From JANLQX01 sp031381685 (lineage in GTDB: Bacteria > Actinomycetota > Acidimicrobiia > Acidimicrobiales > JANYDT01), in the NCBI GenBank assembly GCA_031381685.1, contig JANMYF010000055.1, forward strand, positions 1 through 64,000: 64,000 nt of DNA, in the 5' to 3' direction. The notes beneath the pieces were generated by a model. That model was not told the origin of the DNA, searched no databases, and saw nothing but the letters and a program-made list of their open reading frames with translations. Position numbers and translations under genes: made by a program. Below, piece after piece: positions 42,957 through 52,163 of this stretch. How positions within the stretch are numbered: position 1 is the first letter of the stretch; every line of letters begins with the position of its first letter.

Positions 42957-44032
42957 GGTGGGGTACGAGGGTACCGGCGCTTGCCCGTGGACACCGAAAC
43001 CTCCGGTGTCGGGGTGGTCTTGCGACGCTGGGTCTGCACCGCGAGTTCGGCCTGCAGCTTGGCGAATCCGAGGTAGCGCTCCTCGGTCAGTTCGCCGGAC
43101 GAGAGCGCCTCGCGGATCGCGCAGCCGGGCTCGGTGCCGTGGGAGCAGTTGGTGAAACGGCACTGGTCGGCGAGTTCGGCGACGTCGTCGAACACCTCGC
43201 CGAGCATGTCACCGTCGGCCTCGTCGTCGGAGCTCCAGGGAGCAACTTCGCGAATCCCGGGCGTGTCGATCAGCAGCGCTCCCGAGGGGAGGACGACGAG
43301 TTCGCGCCACGTGGTGGTGTGGCGTCCCCGGCCGTCGGAGTCGCGCACTTCGCCCGTCTTCAGCCGGGCATAGCCGAGGAAGCTGTTGGCGAGCGTGGAC
43401 TTCCCGGCCCCAGACGGGCCGATGACGACGAGGGTCGCGCCGCGGACGTTCCACTTGTCGAGCTGATCGACGCCCTCGCCGGTGCGGGCGTTGACGGCGA
43501 TGACGGGAACGCTGCGGGCGATCGACTCGACCCAGGACATGTCGGTCTCGAGATCGGACTTGGTCAGCACGAGGACCGGCGACGCCCCGCTGGCGGCGAC
43601 AACGGTGAGTTCGCGTTCGGTGCGTCGAGGGTTGGCTTTGGCATCGCCGGGGACGCACACGAACACGGTGTCGACGTTGGCGGCGATGACCTGCGCCCGG
43701 GACGGGTCGCCGCTCGCGCCACGGACGAGCACACTGCGGCGCTCGAGTACACCTTCGACCGACCCGCTGCCCTCCTCGAATCTCGGAGTCACGTAGACCC
43801 ATTCACCGACCGCCAGACCGTGTTCGTTGCGCAGTGTCGTACGCAATCGTCCGCGTAGCCCGCACAGCAGATCACCGGTCTCCGTGCGTACCGTCCAGCC
43901 CCCACGGTCGTGGCGGATGATCCGACCCGGAACCGTGCCGTCGGGAAGTTCCGACGCGCTGTCCCGCTCCCGCGTCCAACCCAGGCCGACGAGAGCAGGG
44001 AAGCGCCACGCCGGCGACGACGGCTCAGGCAT
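42944..44032 (-). CDS. rsgA: Ribosome small-subunit biogenesis GTPase RsgA
   Basis: A 362-residue circularly permuted GTPase that checks late 30S assembly. It has an N-terminal OB-type domain; G4 (VLTKSD) precedes G1 (GPSGAGKST, about 206-214) and G3 (LLIDTPGIRE). The C-terminal zinc-binding region holds CRFTNCSHGTEPGCAI. The order G4-G5-G1-G2-G3 is diagnostic. It shares thirteen bases with the following phosphatase gene. Confidence 0.93.
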   Translation of the reverse strand: MPEPSSPAWRFPALVGLGWTRERDSASELPDGTVPGRIIRHDRGGWTVRTETGDLLCGLRGRLRTTLRNEHGLAVGEWVYVTPRFEEGSGSVEGVLERRSVLVRGASGDPSRAQVIAANVDTVFVCVPGDAKANPRRTERELTVVAASGASPVLVLTKSDLETDMSWVESIARSVPVIAVNARTGEGVDQLDKWNVRGATLVVIGPSGAGKSTLANSFLGYARLKTGEVRDSDGRGRHTTTWRELVVLPSGALLIDTPGIREVAPWSSDDEADGDMLGEVFDDVAELADQCRFTNCSHGTEPGCAIREALSSGELTEERYLGFAKLQAELAVQTQRRKTTPTPEVSVSTGKRRYPRTPPWNS

Positions 44033-44076
44033 GCGCTGCGTCGATCATCTCGACACGGGGTGACGAGTCGGGGTGC

Positions 44077-45279
44077 TCACGATGCGACACCGGCGTGTTC
44101 GAGCGCTACCGCCCAGGTCGCGCTGTCGGCAAGCAATGGGCGGTAACCCATCAGCGCTTTGATCCGGTTCAGGCCGAGCGCCCCGATGAGCCGCTCACCC
44201 TTGCGGTACAGGGCGACGCCGACGCCCGCTGCGGGATCACCGTCGACGACGCGCACCTCGTCGAAACCGGTGGAGCGGCCGAGGAACTGGATCTTGGTGC
44301 CGTACTGGTCGCTCCAGAAGTAGGGGACCGGGGTGAAGGGTTCGGTACCACCGAGCAGGGTCTGGGCGGCGTGGTCGGCCATCTCGACCGCGTTGGTCCA
44401 ATGCTCGATCCGCATCACCTCGCCGTATCGCTCGTTCGGCCACCGTGCGATGTCGCCACAGGCGACGACACCATCGACCACCCGGTTCTCGAGGTCCACG
44501 ACTCGACATGTCGCATCGCAGAGGACCCCGTCGGCCAAGGCGAGACCGGATCCCTCCAGCCATGCGGTGTTCGGCGCAACGCCGATCCCGACGACGATCA
44601 CGTCGGCCTCGATGGTCGTGCCATCGGCGAGGTGCACTCCGTCGGCTTCGATGGTCGCGACCCCGATCCCGACGATCAGCCTCGTCGCGTTGCGCTCATG
44701 CAGCGCGGCGCACGCCGTTCCCATGGCCTCGCCGAGCTGCCGCTCCAGCGGCACGGGGGCGGCTTCGACGACGGTGACCTCACAGCCCTTGGTCCGTGCC
44801 GTGGAGGCGACCTCGGCTCCGATGAATCCGGCACCCACCACCACCACGCGCGCTCCCTCGATCAGTCGTGGTGCCAAAGCCTCGGCATCGTCAAGCGTGC
44901 GCAGGGTGAACACCGGCGCACCCTCATCGTGGGGGAGACGACGGACGGACGTCCCGGTTGCGATGACCAGCGAGTCGAACGGGAATGCACCGGCGGCGGA
45001 GTGGACGGTTCGGGTGCTGAGGTCGAGCGACGTGGCGGTCACGCCGGCGTGGTGGGTGATGTCCTGGTCGGCGAGCGCGGTGTCCGCACGCATGAGCCAG
45101 AGCCGATCGCGATCGGCAACACCGGCGAGAAACTGCTTGGACAACGGGGGCCGGTCGTACGGTCGATGCGACTCGGAGCCGAGCAGCATGATCGGACCGT
45201 CGTGCCCATGACGGCGCACCGCTTCGGCGCAGCGGACCCCGGCGAGCGAGGCCCCGACGATGACAACGCGCGACGTCAT
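44077..45279 (-). CDS. FAD/NAD(P)-dependent ferredoxin reductase (rhodocoxin/putidaredoxin reductase type)
   Basis: A 400-residue flavoprotein passing electrons from NAD(P)H to a ferredoxin. It has the FAD-binding VVIVGASLAGVRCAEAVRRH at the N-terminus, the NAD(P) motif VVVVGAGFIGAEVASTA in the middle, and the FAD-contact VVACGDIARWPN; the C-terminal reductase domain is present (PYFWSDQYGTKIQFLG). It lies 16 bases after the ferredoxin gene, so the pair forms an electron-transfer unit for a P450, such as that at 18-19 kb. An ATG at 45282 is an alternative start. Confidence 0.9.
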   Translation of the reverse strand: MTSRVVIVGASLAGVRCAEAVRRHGHDGPIMLLGSESHRPYDRPPLSKQFLAGVADRDRLWLMRADTALADQDITHHAGVTATSLDLSTRTVHSAAGAFPFDSLVIATGTSVRRLPHDEGAPVFTLRTLDDAEALAPRLIEGARVVVVGAGFIGAEVASTARTKGCEVTVVEAAPVPLERQLGEAMGTACAALHERNATRLIVGIGVATIEADGVHLADGTTIEADVIVVGIGVAPNTAWLEGSGLALADGVLCDATCRVVDLENRVVDGVVACGDIARWPNERYGEVMRIEHWTNAVEMADHAAQTLLGGTEPFTPVPYFWSDQYGTKIQFLGRSTGFDEVRVVDGDPAAGVGVALYRKGERLIGALGLNRIKALMGYRPLLADSATWAVALEHAGVAS

Positions 45280-45295
45280 CACGAATGCACGGCGC

Positions 45296-45487
45296 TCATC
45301 CTTCGACGGTGATCGCTTGGGTCGGACAGAGCATGGCAGCCTCTGTCACTTTGGCGCGGTGCTCCTCGCCCGGTTCCTCGATCAGGATGTACAAGAAGCC
45401 ATCGTCGCGGACTTCGAACACTTCGGGCGCCGCGCTCATGCACAGCGCGTTGGACTGACAACGATCAAAGTCGACGGTGATCTTCAT
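45296..45487 (-). CDS. [3Fe-4S]/P450-type ferredoxin
   Basis: A 63-residue ferredoxin. The cluster ligands are visible as CQSNALC (near residues 10-16) and LCPTQAI (near 54), the three-Cys pattern of actinobacterial P450 ferredoxins. The body VFEVRDDGFLYIL is typical. The gene precedes the ferredoxin reductase, so both are co-transcribed. Redox partner identity cannot be proven here. Confidence 0.9.
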   Translation of the reverse strand: MKITVDFDRCQSNALCMSAAPEVFEVRDDGFLYILIEEPGEEHRAKVTEAAMLCPTQAITVEG

Positions 45488-45595
45488 GGCCGAATCCTAC
45501 GTAGTCGGGGCCGACGGCCGAAACCCCGACTGTCCGCGCCCAGGGCAGACCGCTGGAGGTCACGGCTCGGGCCGGCGGGATGCCAGGATCGAGTC

Positions 45596-46042
45596 ATGAC
45601 CGACCGTCCTGTCACGCTGACCACGGGCCTTCCCGAGACGATCGTGGATCTCGAACCGCCCGACGCCCTGAAGGCACTGTCCGATGCTCTCGCCGTTGTC
45701 GACCCGGCAGCCCGGCGAGAGGCCGTCTCCCTCGTCGCTGCCCGCTACCCGCGCATGCTCGATGCCTGGGCGCAAGTGGGCCGCCTCGGTCGAGATCCCA
45801 TCGAGCGCTACGCCGCTCACCGGGTCGGATATCACCGCGGTCTCGACCGTCTCCGGGCATCAGGCTGGCGCGGGAGCGGGTACGTGCGGTGGCGGCACGA
45901 ATCGAACCGGGGTTTCCTCCGGGCGCTGGACGGCCTGCGCATGGCCGCCACGGAGATCGGTGAGCTCGACGAGGCCGAGCGCTGCACGACATTCCTTCAC
46001 CAACTCGACCCCGACTGGGACCGGAGGCCCGATGCCGACTGA
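45596..46042 (+). CDS. DUF3151 family protein
   Basis: A 148-residue soluble protein with the DUF3151 core RVGYHRGLDRLRASGWRGSG, HESNRGFLRALDGL and IGELDEAERC. The family is widespread in actinomycetes and its function is not known. The gene overlaps the threonine dehydratase by eleven bases, so they are translationally coupled, which hints at a link with amino-acid metabolism (inference). The ATG 45596 has AGGATCGAG upstream; the longer in-frame extension is spurious. Confidence 0.87.
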   Translation: MTDRPVTLTTGLPETIVDLEPPDALKALSDALAVVDPAARREAVSLVAARYPRMLDAWAQVGRLGRDPIERYAAHRVGYHRGLDRLRASGWRGSGYVRWRHESNRGFLRALDGLRMAATEIGELDEAERCTTFLHQLDPDWDRRPDAD

Positions 46043-47054
46043 CGTCGCCACGGAGCCGCCCGCGTCGATCGACCGGCTGGCCGGTCTCGAGGTGTCGCCC
46101 GGCGAGATCAGGGCGGCGCTCGCACTCGTCGCCGGCACCGTCCACCGCACGCCGCTCCTTCGATGCTCGACGCTCGACGGCAGAGTCGGGGCGAACGTCT
46201 TCTCGAAGGCCGAGAATCTCCAGCGCACCGGTTCGTTCAAGATCCGTGGTGCGCTCCACCGGTTGCTCCGGCTCAGTGCCGAAGAACGGGCTGCGGGAGT
46301 CGTCGCGTTCTCCTCCGGCAACCATGCCCAGGGAGTCGCGCTGGCGGCTCAGCTCGTCGGCGTCAAGGCGACGATCGTCATGCCGACCGACGCGCCGCAG
46401 GTGAAGCGCGAGGCCACGGCCGGTTACGGCGCCGAGATCGTCGACTACGACCGCAAGACCGAGGATCGCGAAGCGTTGGCTGCCCGGATCGTCGCCGAAC
46501 GGGGTGGCACGGTCGTCCCGCCGTTCAACGATCCGCTCATCATCGCTGGGCAGGGGACCGTCGGCCTCGAGATCGCCCAGCAACTCTCGGCCCAGGACAT
46601 CGTGCCCGACGTCGCCGTCCTGCCGATCGGTGGTGGGGGATTGGCCAGCGGGATCGCCATCGCCCTCGTCGACGCCTTCCCGGCCATTCGGATCATCGGG
46701 GTCGAACCGGCCTCGGCCGACGATGCCCGGCGTTCGCTCCTGGCCGGTTCGATCGTCACGATCGATCAGCCGGTGACCATTGCCGACGGTGTCGCCACCC
46801 GAGCCGTAGGCACGCATACGTTCCCGATTCTTCGCGCTTTGCTCGATGAGATCGTGACCGTGACGGATGAGGAGTTACTAAGCGCGCTGCGTTTCGTGCT
46901 CGAACGGATGAAACAGGTGGTCGAGCCGACCGGAGCGTTGACCACGTCGGCGTTGCTCGAAGGACGCGTGGACGTGAAAGGGAAGACCGTGGTCTCGGTA
47001 CTCTGCGGCGGCAACCTCGATCTCGGGCTACTCGGACGACTGAGCGCCGCATGA
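46032..47054 (+). CDS. PLP-dependent threonine/serine dehydratase
   Basis: A 340-residue fold-type II PLP enzyme that deaminates threonine to 2-oxobutyrate, or acts on serine. The PLP Lys is in GSFKIRGALHRL, the substrate loop in FSSGNHAQGVALAA and the phosphate-binding loop in PIGGGGLASG. The length matches catabolic dehydratases/serine racemases without the C-terminal regulatory ACT domain of biosynthetic IlvA. GGAGG lies six bases before the ATG 46032. It overlaps DUF3151 (11 bases) and HisN (ATGA). Confidence 0.9.
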   Translation: MPTDVATEPPASIDRLAGLEVSPGEIRAALALVAGTVHRTPLLRCSTLDGRVGANVFSKAENLQRTGSFKIRGALHRLLRLSAEERAAGVVAFSSGNHAQGVALAAQLVGVKATIVMPTDAPQVKREATAGYGAEIVDYDRKTEDREALAARIVAERGGTVVPPFNDPLIIAGQGTVGLEIAQQLSAQDIVPDVAVLPIGGGGLASGIAIALVDAFPAIRIIGVEPASADDARRSLLAGSIVTIDQPVTIADGVATRAVGTHTFPILRALLDEIVTVTDEELLSALRFVLERMKQVVEPTGALTTSALLEGRVDVKGKTVVSVLCGGNLDLGLLGRLSAA

Positions 47055-47821
47055 GCACCCTCGCCGACGATCTGGCCTTTGCGCTGCGGCTGGCCGATGC
47101 GGCCGACGAAATCACCGTGGAGCACTTCCGCAACCTCAGCCTCGTCGTCGAGCGCAAGGCCGACCGCACGGAGGTGACCGTTGCCGATCGCGGGGCAGAG
47201 AACGCCATCCGGTCGCTCATTGCCACCGAACGGCCCGACGACGGCATCCTGGGCGAGGAGCACGGCACGCTCGAAGGGGCGTCGGGATGCCGGTGGATCA
47301 TCGATCCGATCGATGGCACCAGCAACTACGTACGCGGCGTGCCGCTCTGGGCGACGCTCATCGCGTTGGAGCGTAATGGTGAGCTCGTCGTCGGTGTGGC
47401 CTCGTGCCCGCCGCTCGCTCGTCGGTGGTGGGGTGCGATCGGGCTCGGAGCCTGCCTCAACGGTGAGGCGATCCGGGTTTCCGCAATCGACGCCGTTGGC
47501 GATGCCTTCCTCAGTTACTGCGAGAGCCCGGAGTGGGAGTCCAAAGGCCGTCGCGCCGGAGTTGACCGGTTGCGCAGCATGGTGACCCGCGAGCGCGCGT
47601 TCGGCGACTTCTGGCAGCACATGCTCGTCGCCGAAGGCGCGATCGATATCGCCGTCGAGGCGGTCGTCTCGTTGTGGGATCTTGCTGCCGTCCAGGTGAT
47701 CGTCGAAGCAGCAGGTGGTCGGTTCACCGATCTGGACGGAAATGCCAGGGCCGATGGCGGGAGCGCCGTGTCGACGAATGCGCTGCTCCACGATGCCGTG
47801 CTCCGCACACTGAACGCGTGA
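47051..47821 (+). CDS. hisN: Inositol monophosphatase family, HisN-type histidinol-phosphatase
   Basis: A 256-residue Mg-dependent phosphatase. The metal-binding motifs are LGEEHG, IIDPIDGTSNYVRG and the late WDLAAVQVIVEAAGG, where the typical WDxAAx is intact. The close relationship to HisN-type histidinol-phosphatases makes histidine synthesis the best guess, but inositol or other sugar phosphates are possible. The ATG is part of the ATGA overlap with the dehydratase stop. Confidence 0.82.
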   Translation: MSTLADDLAFALRLADAADEITVEHFRNLSLVVERKADRTEVTVADRGAENAIRSLIATERPDDGILGEEHGTLEGASGCRWIIDPIDGTSNYVRGVPLWATLIALERNGELVVGVASCPPLARRWWGAIGLGACLNGEAIRVSAIDAVGDAFLSYCESPEWESKGRRAGVDRLRSMVTRERAFGDFWQHMLVAEGAIDIAVEAVVSLWDLAAVQVIVEAAGGRFTDLDGNARADGGSAVSTNALLHDAVLRTLNA

Positions 47822-47888
47822 ACACGGCACCGATCAGCGCGCATTGTTGTTTGGGTCGCAGGGGCGCTTACGGAGAGTTGAGTCCGGT

Positions 47889-48701
47889 GTGCGCATAGCA
47901 ACGGTCAACCTGCTCCACGGACGCTCCCTCACCGACGGTCTTGTCGACACCGAACGCATGATCCGAGCTGTCGGCGAACTCGGAGCGTCGGTGGTCGGGC
48001 TGCAGGAGGTCGATCGGAATCAGAAGCGCTCGGGAAACGTGGACCAGACAGCCGTTCTCGCGAGATCGATGGCAACCGGCTCCGGACACGTGAGTTACCG
48101 ATTCGTTCCCGCGATCGTCGGAGAGCCCGGCGCCCGGTGGTCGGCCGCGGCGCACGCCGATCCCCTGAGCGGACATGATCTGGAGACCGGCGACGCACTT
48201 CCGGCGGCGTACGGGATCGGTCTCATCTCGCTCCTGCCCGTCGAGTCGTGGCATGTGATCCGGCTGCCCGCCGCTCCGGTCCGATCACCGATCCTGCTGC
48301 CGGGGACCCGGCGGCCGATGATGCTTCCGGACGAGCCGCGGGCGGCTCTCATCGCGGTCCTGCCCGACGGAGTGGCTCCGTTCCGCACCGTCGCAACGAC
48401 GCACCTGTCGTTCGTGCCGGGTTGGAACGTCGGCCAACTCCGTCGGGTGCTCCGCGCCCTGGCGGAGCTCCCCGGGCCGCGGGTCCTGCTCGGTGACCTC
48501 AACCTGCCGCGCGCCGTCGTCTCCCGGAGTTCGCGCCGATGGACATCTCTGGCCGCCGTCCCCACGTACCCGCGAACAGATCCCAGAATCCAGTTCGACC
48601 ACGTGATGACCGACGCAACGTCGGTCATGGTCGGATCGTCCAGCCGAGCCGTTGCCATGACCATCTCGGACCACTTGGCGTTGGTCACCGACTTCCGCTG
48701 A
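47889..48701 (+). CDS. Endonuclease/exonuclease/phosphatase family protein
   Basis: A 270-residue protein of the EEP (DNase I-like) fold. The active-site blocks are IATVNLLHG (Asn), VVGLQEVDRNQ (Glu), TTHLSFVPG, LLGDLNLP (Asp-Asn) and SDHLALVTDF (Asp-His). Substrates in the family include DNA, phosphoinositides and sphingolipids, so no exact role is given. The start is GTG 47889; GGAG lies thirteen bases upstream, slightly far, so a non-canonical start is possible. Confidence 0.84.
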   Translation: MRIATVNLLHGRSLTDGLVDTERMIRAVGELGASVVGLQEVDRNQKRSGNVDQTAVLARSMATGSGHVSYRFVPAIVGEPGARWSAAAHADPLSGHDLETGDALPAAYGIGLISLLPVESWHVIRLPAAPVRSPILLPGTRRPMMLPDEPRAALIAVLPDGVAPFRTVATTHLSFVPGWNVGQLRRVLRALAELPGPRVLLGDLNLPRAVVSRSSRRWTSLAAVPTYPRTDPRIQFDHVMTDATSVMVGSSSRAVAMTISDHLALVTDFR

Positions 48702-48782
48702 TCACGCCGATTGTCGTGATGCGAGCAACGATGGCCGGACGCGCCGTCATGGCCCCGCCGCGCCGCGGGCGAGACTGGGGGA

Positions 48783-49430
48783 GTGGACGCAATCGTGCTT
48801 GCCGGTGGAGCGAGCCGCCGGATGGGGACGGACAAGACCCGGATCGTTCTGGGTGGCCGTACGCTCCTCGAACGCAGCATCGATGCCCTTCGTCAGGCCG
48901 GCGCCGAACGGATCGTGGTCGTCAGCCGCGATGGTGACGCCACGGGACTGCCTGACGGTGTGCTCGCCGTTGCCGACTCGAGCCCCGGCAGCGGTCCACT
49001 CGGCGGCATCGTCGACGGCCTGCGCCATCTGGCCGGCGTCGACCGAGGAGCGGCCGACGCCCCCGCGCGGCCCGGCGACGATGTGGTCGTCGTCGTTGCG
49101 TCCGATCATCCTGATCACGATCCGGACGAACTTGCCTTCGTGGCCTCGCTGCTGGCTACTGCGAAGCCGCGGACAGCGGCGGCCATCCCCGTCGTCGACG
49201 GGCGCGACCAGACGCTCCACGCAGCGTACCGCCGATGGTTGGCCGAACCGCTCGCCGCACAATTCGATGCGGGGGAGCGGTCGCTTCATCGGGCGCTCGA
49301 TGCGCACCCGACCCTGCGCGTCGAGCGCACCGGGCCCGTCCGGCGTTCCTATCGCGACCTCGACGATCCGACCGACCTCGCGGCCTACCGGGCCGAGTCG
49401 GCGAGTGTCCGGGAGGGAACCAGCGGGTAG
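48783..49430 (+). CDS. MobA-like nucleotidyltransferase
   Basis: A 215-residue GT-A fold NTP-transferase. It begins with the signature IVLAGGASRRMGTDKTRIVL and continues with SSPGSGPLGGIVDGL. Such proteins attach GMP or CMP to molybdopterin (MobA, MocA); no other molybdenum-cofactor genes are seen, so the substrate stays open. GTG 48783 is preceded closely by a G-rich tract. Twelve bases separate it from the rhodanese gene. Confidence 0.82.
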   Translation: MDAIVLAGGASRRMGTDKTRIVLGGRTLLERSIDALRQAGAERIVVVSRDGDATGLPDGVLAVADSSPGSGPLGGIVDGLRHLAGVDRGAADAPARPGDDVVVVVASDHPDHDPDELAFVASLLATAKPRTAAAIPVVDGRDQTLHAAYRRWLAEPLAAQFDAGERSLHRALDAHPTLRVERTGPVRRSYRDLDDPTDLAAYRAESASVREGTSG

Positions 49431-49441
49431 TCTGGGCCACG

Positions 49442-49801
49442 ATGAACGACCCCGTACCAGGGATCGGGGTCGCCGAACTCGGAACTGCGTTGCGCGTCGG
49501 TGGCATCCTGATCGATGTTCGTGAGCCCGACGAATACGTCCAAGCCCACGTCGGTGGCGCCCGGCTCGTCCCGCTGCAGAACGTCCCCGAAGTGGTCCCC
49601 GAACTCCCGACCGATCAACCGGTCTACGTCATCTGTCTCAGCGGCGGCCGCAGTCATCGCGCTGCATCGTTCCTGCGTAGCCAAGGCATTGACGCAATCA
49701 ACGTGCTCGGTGGCACCACTGCATGGCTACAGGCCGGACTGCCCTACCAGAGCGGTTCGGAGCCCGGCGCGCTCGCACCGTCGGAAGTGAACGAGCGATG
49801 A
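49442..49801 (+). CDS. Rhodanese-like sulfurtransferase domain protein
   Basis: A 119-residue single rhodanese domain. IDVREPDEYVQAHVGGA is the N-terminal block, and VYVICLSGGRSHRAA holds the active-site Cys in a six-residue loop. The closing NVLGGTTAWLQAGLPY is typical. It probably carries a persulfide. Its stop overlaps the RNase D start (ATGA), and it follows the MobA-like gene, consistent with sulfur-carrier chemistry, though this is only context. Confidence 0.88.
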   Translation: MNDPVPGIGVAELGTALRVGGILIDVREPDEYVQAHVGGARLVPLQNVPEVVPELPTDQPVYVICLSGGRSHRAASFLRSQGIDAINVLGGTTAWLQAGLPYQSGSEPGALAPSEVNER

Positions 49802-51087
49802 TCCGCCAGTCGTCAGGTCCGAGCTCTGCCCACGCGGAGGTTTCCGGTCTGATCCGAATCGACACCGACGAGGCGTTGGGCTCGCTCATCGATGAACTCC
49901 TCGGCCACGAGGCGTATGCCATCGACACGGAGTTTCTCCGCGAGCGCACCTACTACCCGCAGCTCGCCCTGGTGCAGATCGCGTGGGAGGACCGCGTCGC
50001 CATCATCGATCCGTTGGTTGTCGACGTCCGTCCACTCCGGCGGCTCCTCGAAAGCGAAGTCGTCGCGGTGTTCCACGCAGCCGACCAGGATCTCGAAGTG
50101 CTCGACCTGGAGTGCGGCGCGATCCCGCGCGAGATGTTCGACACCCAGCTCGCCGCCGGGTTCGTGGGTTTCTCGACGCCGTCGCTCGCGACACTGGTGG
50201 AACGGCTCGTCGGCGTGAAGCTCTCCAAGGGCGACCGCCTCACCGATTGGACGAAACGACCGCTGACCGAGGCCCAGATCCGCTACGCGGCGTCCGATGT
50301 CGTACACCTCCTCGAGATCCGCCGACTGCTCACGGCAGAACTGGAGGCCACTGGTCGCATGGGTTGGGTCGACGAGGAGGGCGAGATCCTCCGTCTGCGC
50401 CCACGTGGCAACAACGACCCGGACATCGCCTGGTGGCGGCTCAAGGACGGCCGGGTTCTCCGCGGCCGCGACCGCCTCCTCGCCCAGGAGATCTGCGCAT
50501 GGCGGGAGCGGCGGGCCCAGCAGGACGACCGGCCCGTCCGGTTCGTTCTCCCGGACCTCGCCGTGGTCGCCATCGCCCAGGGGCATCCGAAGACGACGGC
50601 GGAACTCGTCAGCTTGCGCGGTATGGACGGCCGCTACACGAAGTCGCAGAGCGGACAGGAGCTGATCGACTGCGTCCTGCGCGCCGAACAGCAGTCGATG
50701 GATACCCTCCGGCTACCCGACCCGGACGACTTCGACCGGCGACTCCGTCCGGCACTGACCCTCATCTCGGCGTGGGTGGGTCAATTGAGCCACGACGTCA
50801 AGGTGGAGGCATCACTTCTCGCCACCCGGTCCGACCTCGTCGCCTTCCTCCGAGGCGACGCCGGGGCCAGGCTGGCTTCGGGCTGGCGCAACGAGATCCT
50901 CGGTGACCGGGTCCGACGAGTCATCTCCGGGGAGGCAGCCATCGCGTTCGACCGGGTCCACGGACTCATCCTCGAGCACCGATCGGGGAGCGAACTCTCC
51001 GTCCCGATCGCCCTTCCGAGCGCACCATGGGAGACGGACGCGCCCGATCATCGACGAGAAGGCTACGACGAGGCTTCCGGCCACTGA
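49798..51087 (+). CDS. rnd: Ribonuclease D
   Basis: A 429-residue 3'-5' exoribonuclease. The DEDDy metal ligands are seen in AIDTEFLRERTYYPQ, FHAADQDLEVLDLE and IRYAASDVVHLLEIR (Tyr type). A HRDC domain follows at about 215-300 (LLAQEICAWRERRAQQ, ELVSLRGMDGRY). It trims tRNA and structured RNAs. Translational overlap with the rhodanese gene is four bases. The long in-frame N-terminal extension from 49723 is not needed. Confidence 0.9.
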   Translation: MIRQSSGPSSAHAEVSGLIRIDTDEALGSLIDELLGHEAYAIDTEFLRERTYYPQLALVQIAWEDRVAIIDPLVVDVRPLRRLLESEVVAVFHAADQDLEVLDLECGAIPREMFDTQLAAGFVGFSTPSLATLVERLVGVKLSKGDRLTDWTKRPLTEAQIRYAASDVVHLLEIRRLLTAELEATGRMGWVDEEGEILRLRPRGNNDPDIAWWRLKDGRVLRGRDRLLAQEICAWRERRAQQDDRPVRFVLPDLAVVAIAQGHPKTTAELVSLRGMDGRYTKSQSGQELIDCVLRAEQQSMDTLRLPDPDDFDRRLRPALTLISAWVGQLSHDVKVEASLLATRSDLVAFLRGDAGARLASGWRNEILGDRVRRVISGEAAIAFDRVHGLILEHRSGSELSVPIALPSAPWETDAPDHRREGYDEASGH

Positions 51088-51271
51088 GCCGAGAGATCGG
51101 CGAAACCGCTGGTCGAGATGGGTTTCCGGGCGATGCCCGATCGGACGGACCGCCTCGCCTACGCTCGTTCCACGCAAGACGATTGCTTCCCGCTCACTGG
51201 TTCCTCATGCGGGCACCGGAGACTCGTACCCGGCCACCTGGGACTTCCCCAATCGAAGGAGACCGCCACCA

Positions 51272-52039
51272 ATGCTCACCACCCGTTTTCGCCGTTCCCG
51301 CCTCGTTGCCGCGCTCGCGCTCGGCGCGGCGTCACTCGTCGCTGCTCCGTCTATCGTGCAGGCCCAGCCGGCGCCGTCGATCGTGCCTCCGGGCCAGACG
51401 AATGCCTGCCTCGGCTATCCGCAGCTCACGACCGTCGCCTACCTCAACGAAGGCAAGTTCGGGTCGGTGATCCGGGTCTACGCGAAGCCCGATGAGTCCT
51501 CACAGCTGATGGCCACGCTCGCCGTCGGCCAGGAGATCAAGGGCCGTCCGACCTTCACCGTGATCGGTACCGATGGTGATTGGGTGCACGTCAACGCGCC
51601 GATTCGTCCCAACGGCGCCAGCGGGTACGTTCGCAAGAAGGACGTGAAGACCTACCAGCACCCGTGGGCGATCGTCATCGAACTCGGCCGCAAACAGCTC
51701 ACCGTCTGCAACTCCGGTCGTACGGTGCAGCGCGAAAAGGTCGGCGTCGGTGTGGCCGCCCGACCGACCCCGACGGGGGCCTGTTTCACCGTTGAGCTGA
51801 TCAAGACGCGCAAGCCGAAGGGCGCCTACGGCCCGTATGCGTATGGGCTCTCGTGCTTCTCCGACGTCATCTTCAGCTTTGGCGCAGGCGGCGACGGACG
51901 ACTCGGTATCCATGGGACGAATGAGCCGAAGAAGCTTGGCACGGCGGTGTCGAGCGGGTGCATCCGCGTGAGCAACGCTGGCATCACCAAGATGGCCAAG
52001 ACCCTTCCTGTCGGAGTGCCCACCTTCATCGTCGCCTAG
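51272..52039 (+). CDS. L,D-transpeptidase (YkuD) with SH3-like domain
   Basis: A 255-residue exported cell-wall enzyme that makes 3-3 peptidoglycan cross-links. Signal peptide at 1-31 (LVAALALGAASLVAAPSIVQA), an SH3b-like domain at about 50-125 (VIRVYAKPDESSQLMATL) and the YkuD catalytic block HGTNEPKKLGTAVSSGCIRV with Cys near 230. AAGGAG lies ten bases before the ATG. It is followed by a terminator at 52067-52102. Confidence 0.9.
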   Translation: MLTTRFRRSRLVAALALGAASLVAAPSIVQAQPAPSIVPPGQTNACLGYPQLTTVAYLNEGKFGSVIRVYAKPDESSQLMATLAVGQEIKGRPTFTVIGTDGDWVHVNAPIRPNGASGYVRKKDVKTYQHPWAIVIELGRKQLTVCNSGRTVQREKVGVGVAARPTPTGACFTVELIKTRKPKGAYGPYAYGLSCFSDVIFSFGAGGDGRLGIHGTNEPKKLGTAVSSGCIRVSNAGITKMAKTLPVGVPTFIVA

Positions 52040-52066
52040 CGCCGACGAGCGCTTCTCGGACCACGC

Positions 52067-52102
52067 ACTGGGCGTGAACGGCCTGTGCCGTTCACGCCCA
52101 GT
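52067..52102 (+). terminator. Rho-independent terminator after the L,D-transpeptidase
   Basis: ACTGGGCGTGAACGG and its exact complement form a 15-bp stem with the six-base loop CCTGTG; TTT follows directly. The element sits 27 bases after the stop at 52039. Confidence 0.85.
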
Positions 52103-52163
52103 TTGCGTAGTCGGGGGCTACGATCGCGTTGGTCCACTCACGAACGTCACGACGGAGACCGCG

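Noticed and set aside
51088..51271. Cyclic di-AMP (ydaO-type) riboswitch before the L,D-transpeptidase
   Set aside because: Cell-wall genes of actinomycetes often have this element, but I could not find the expected conserved blocks.
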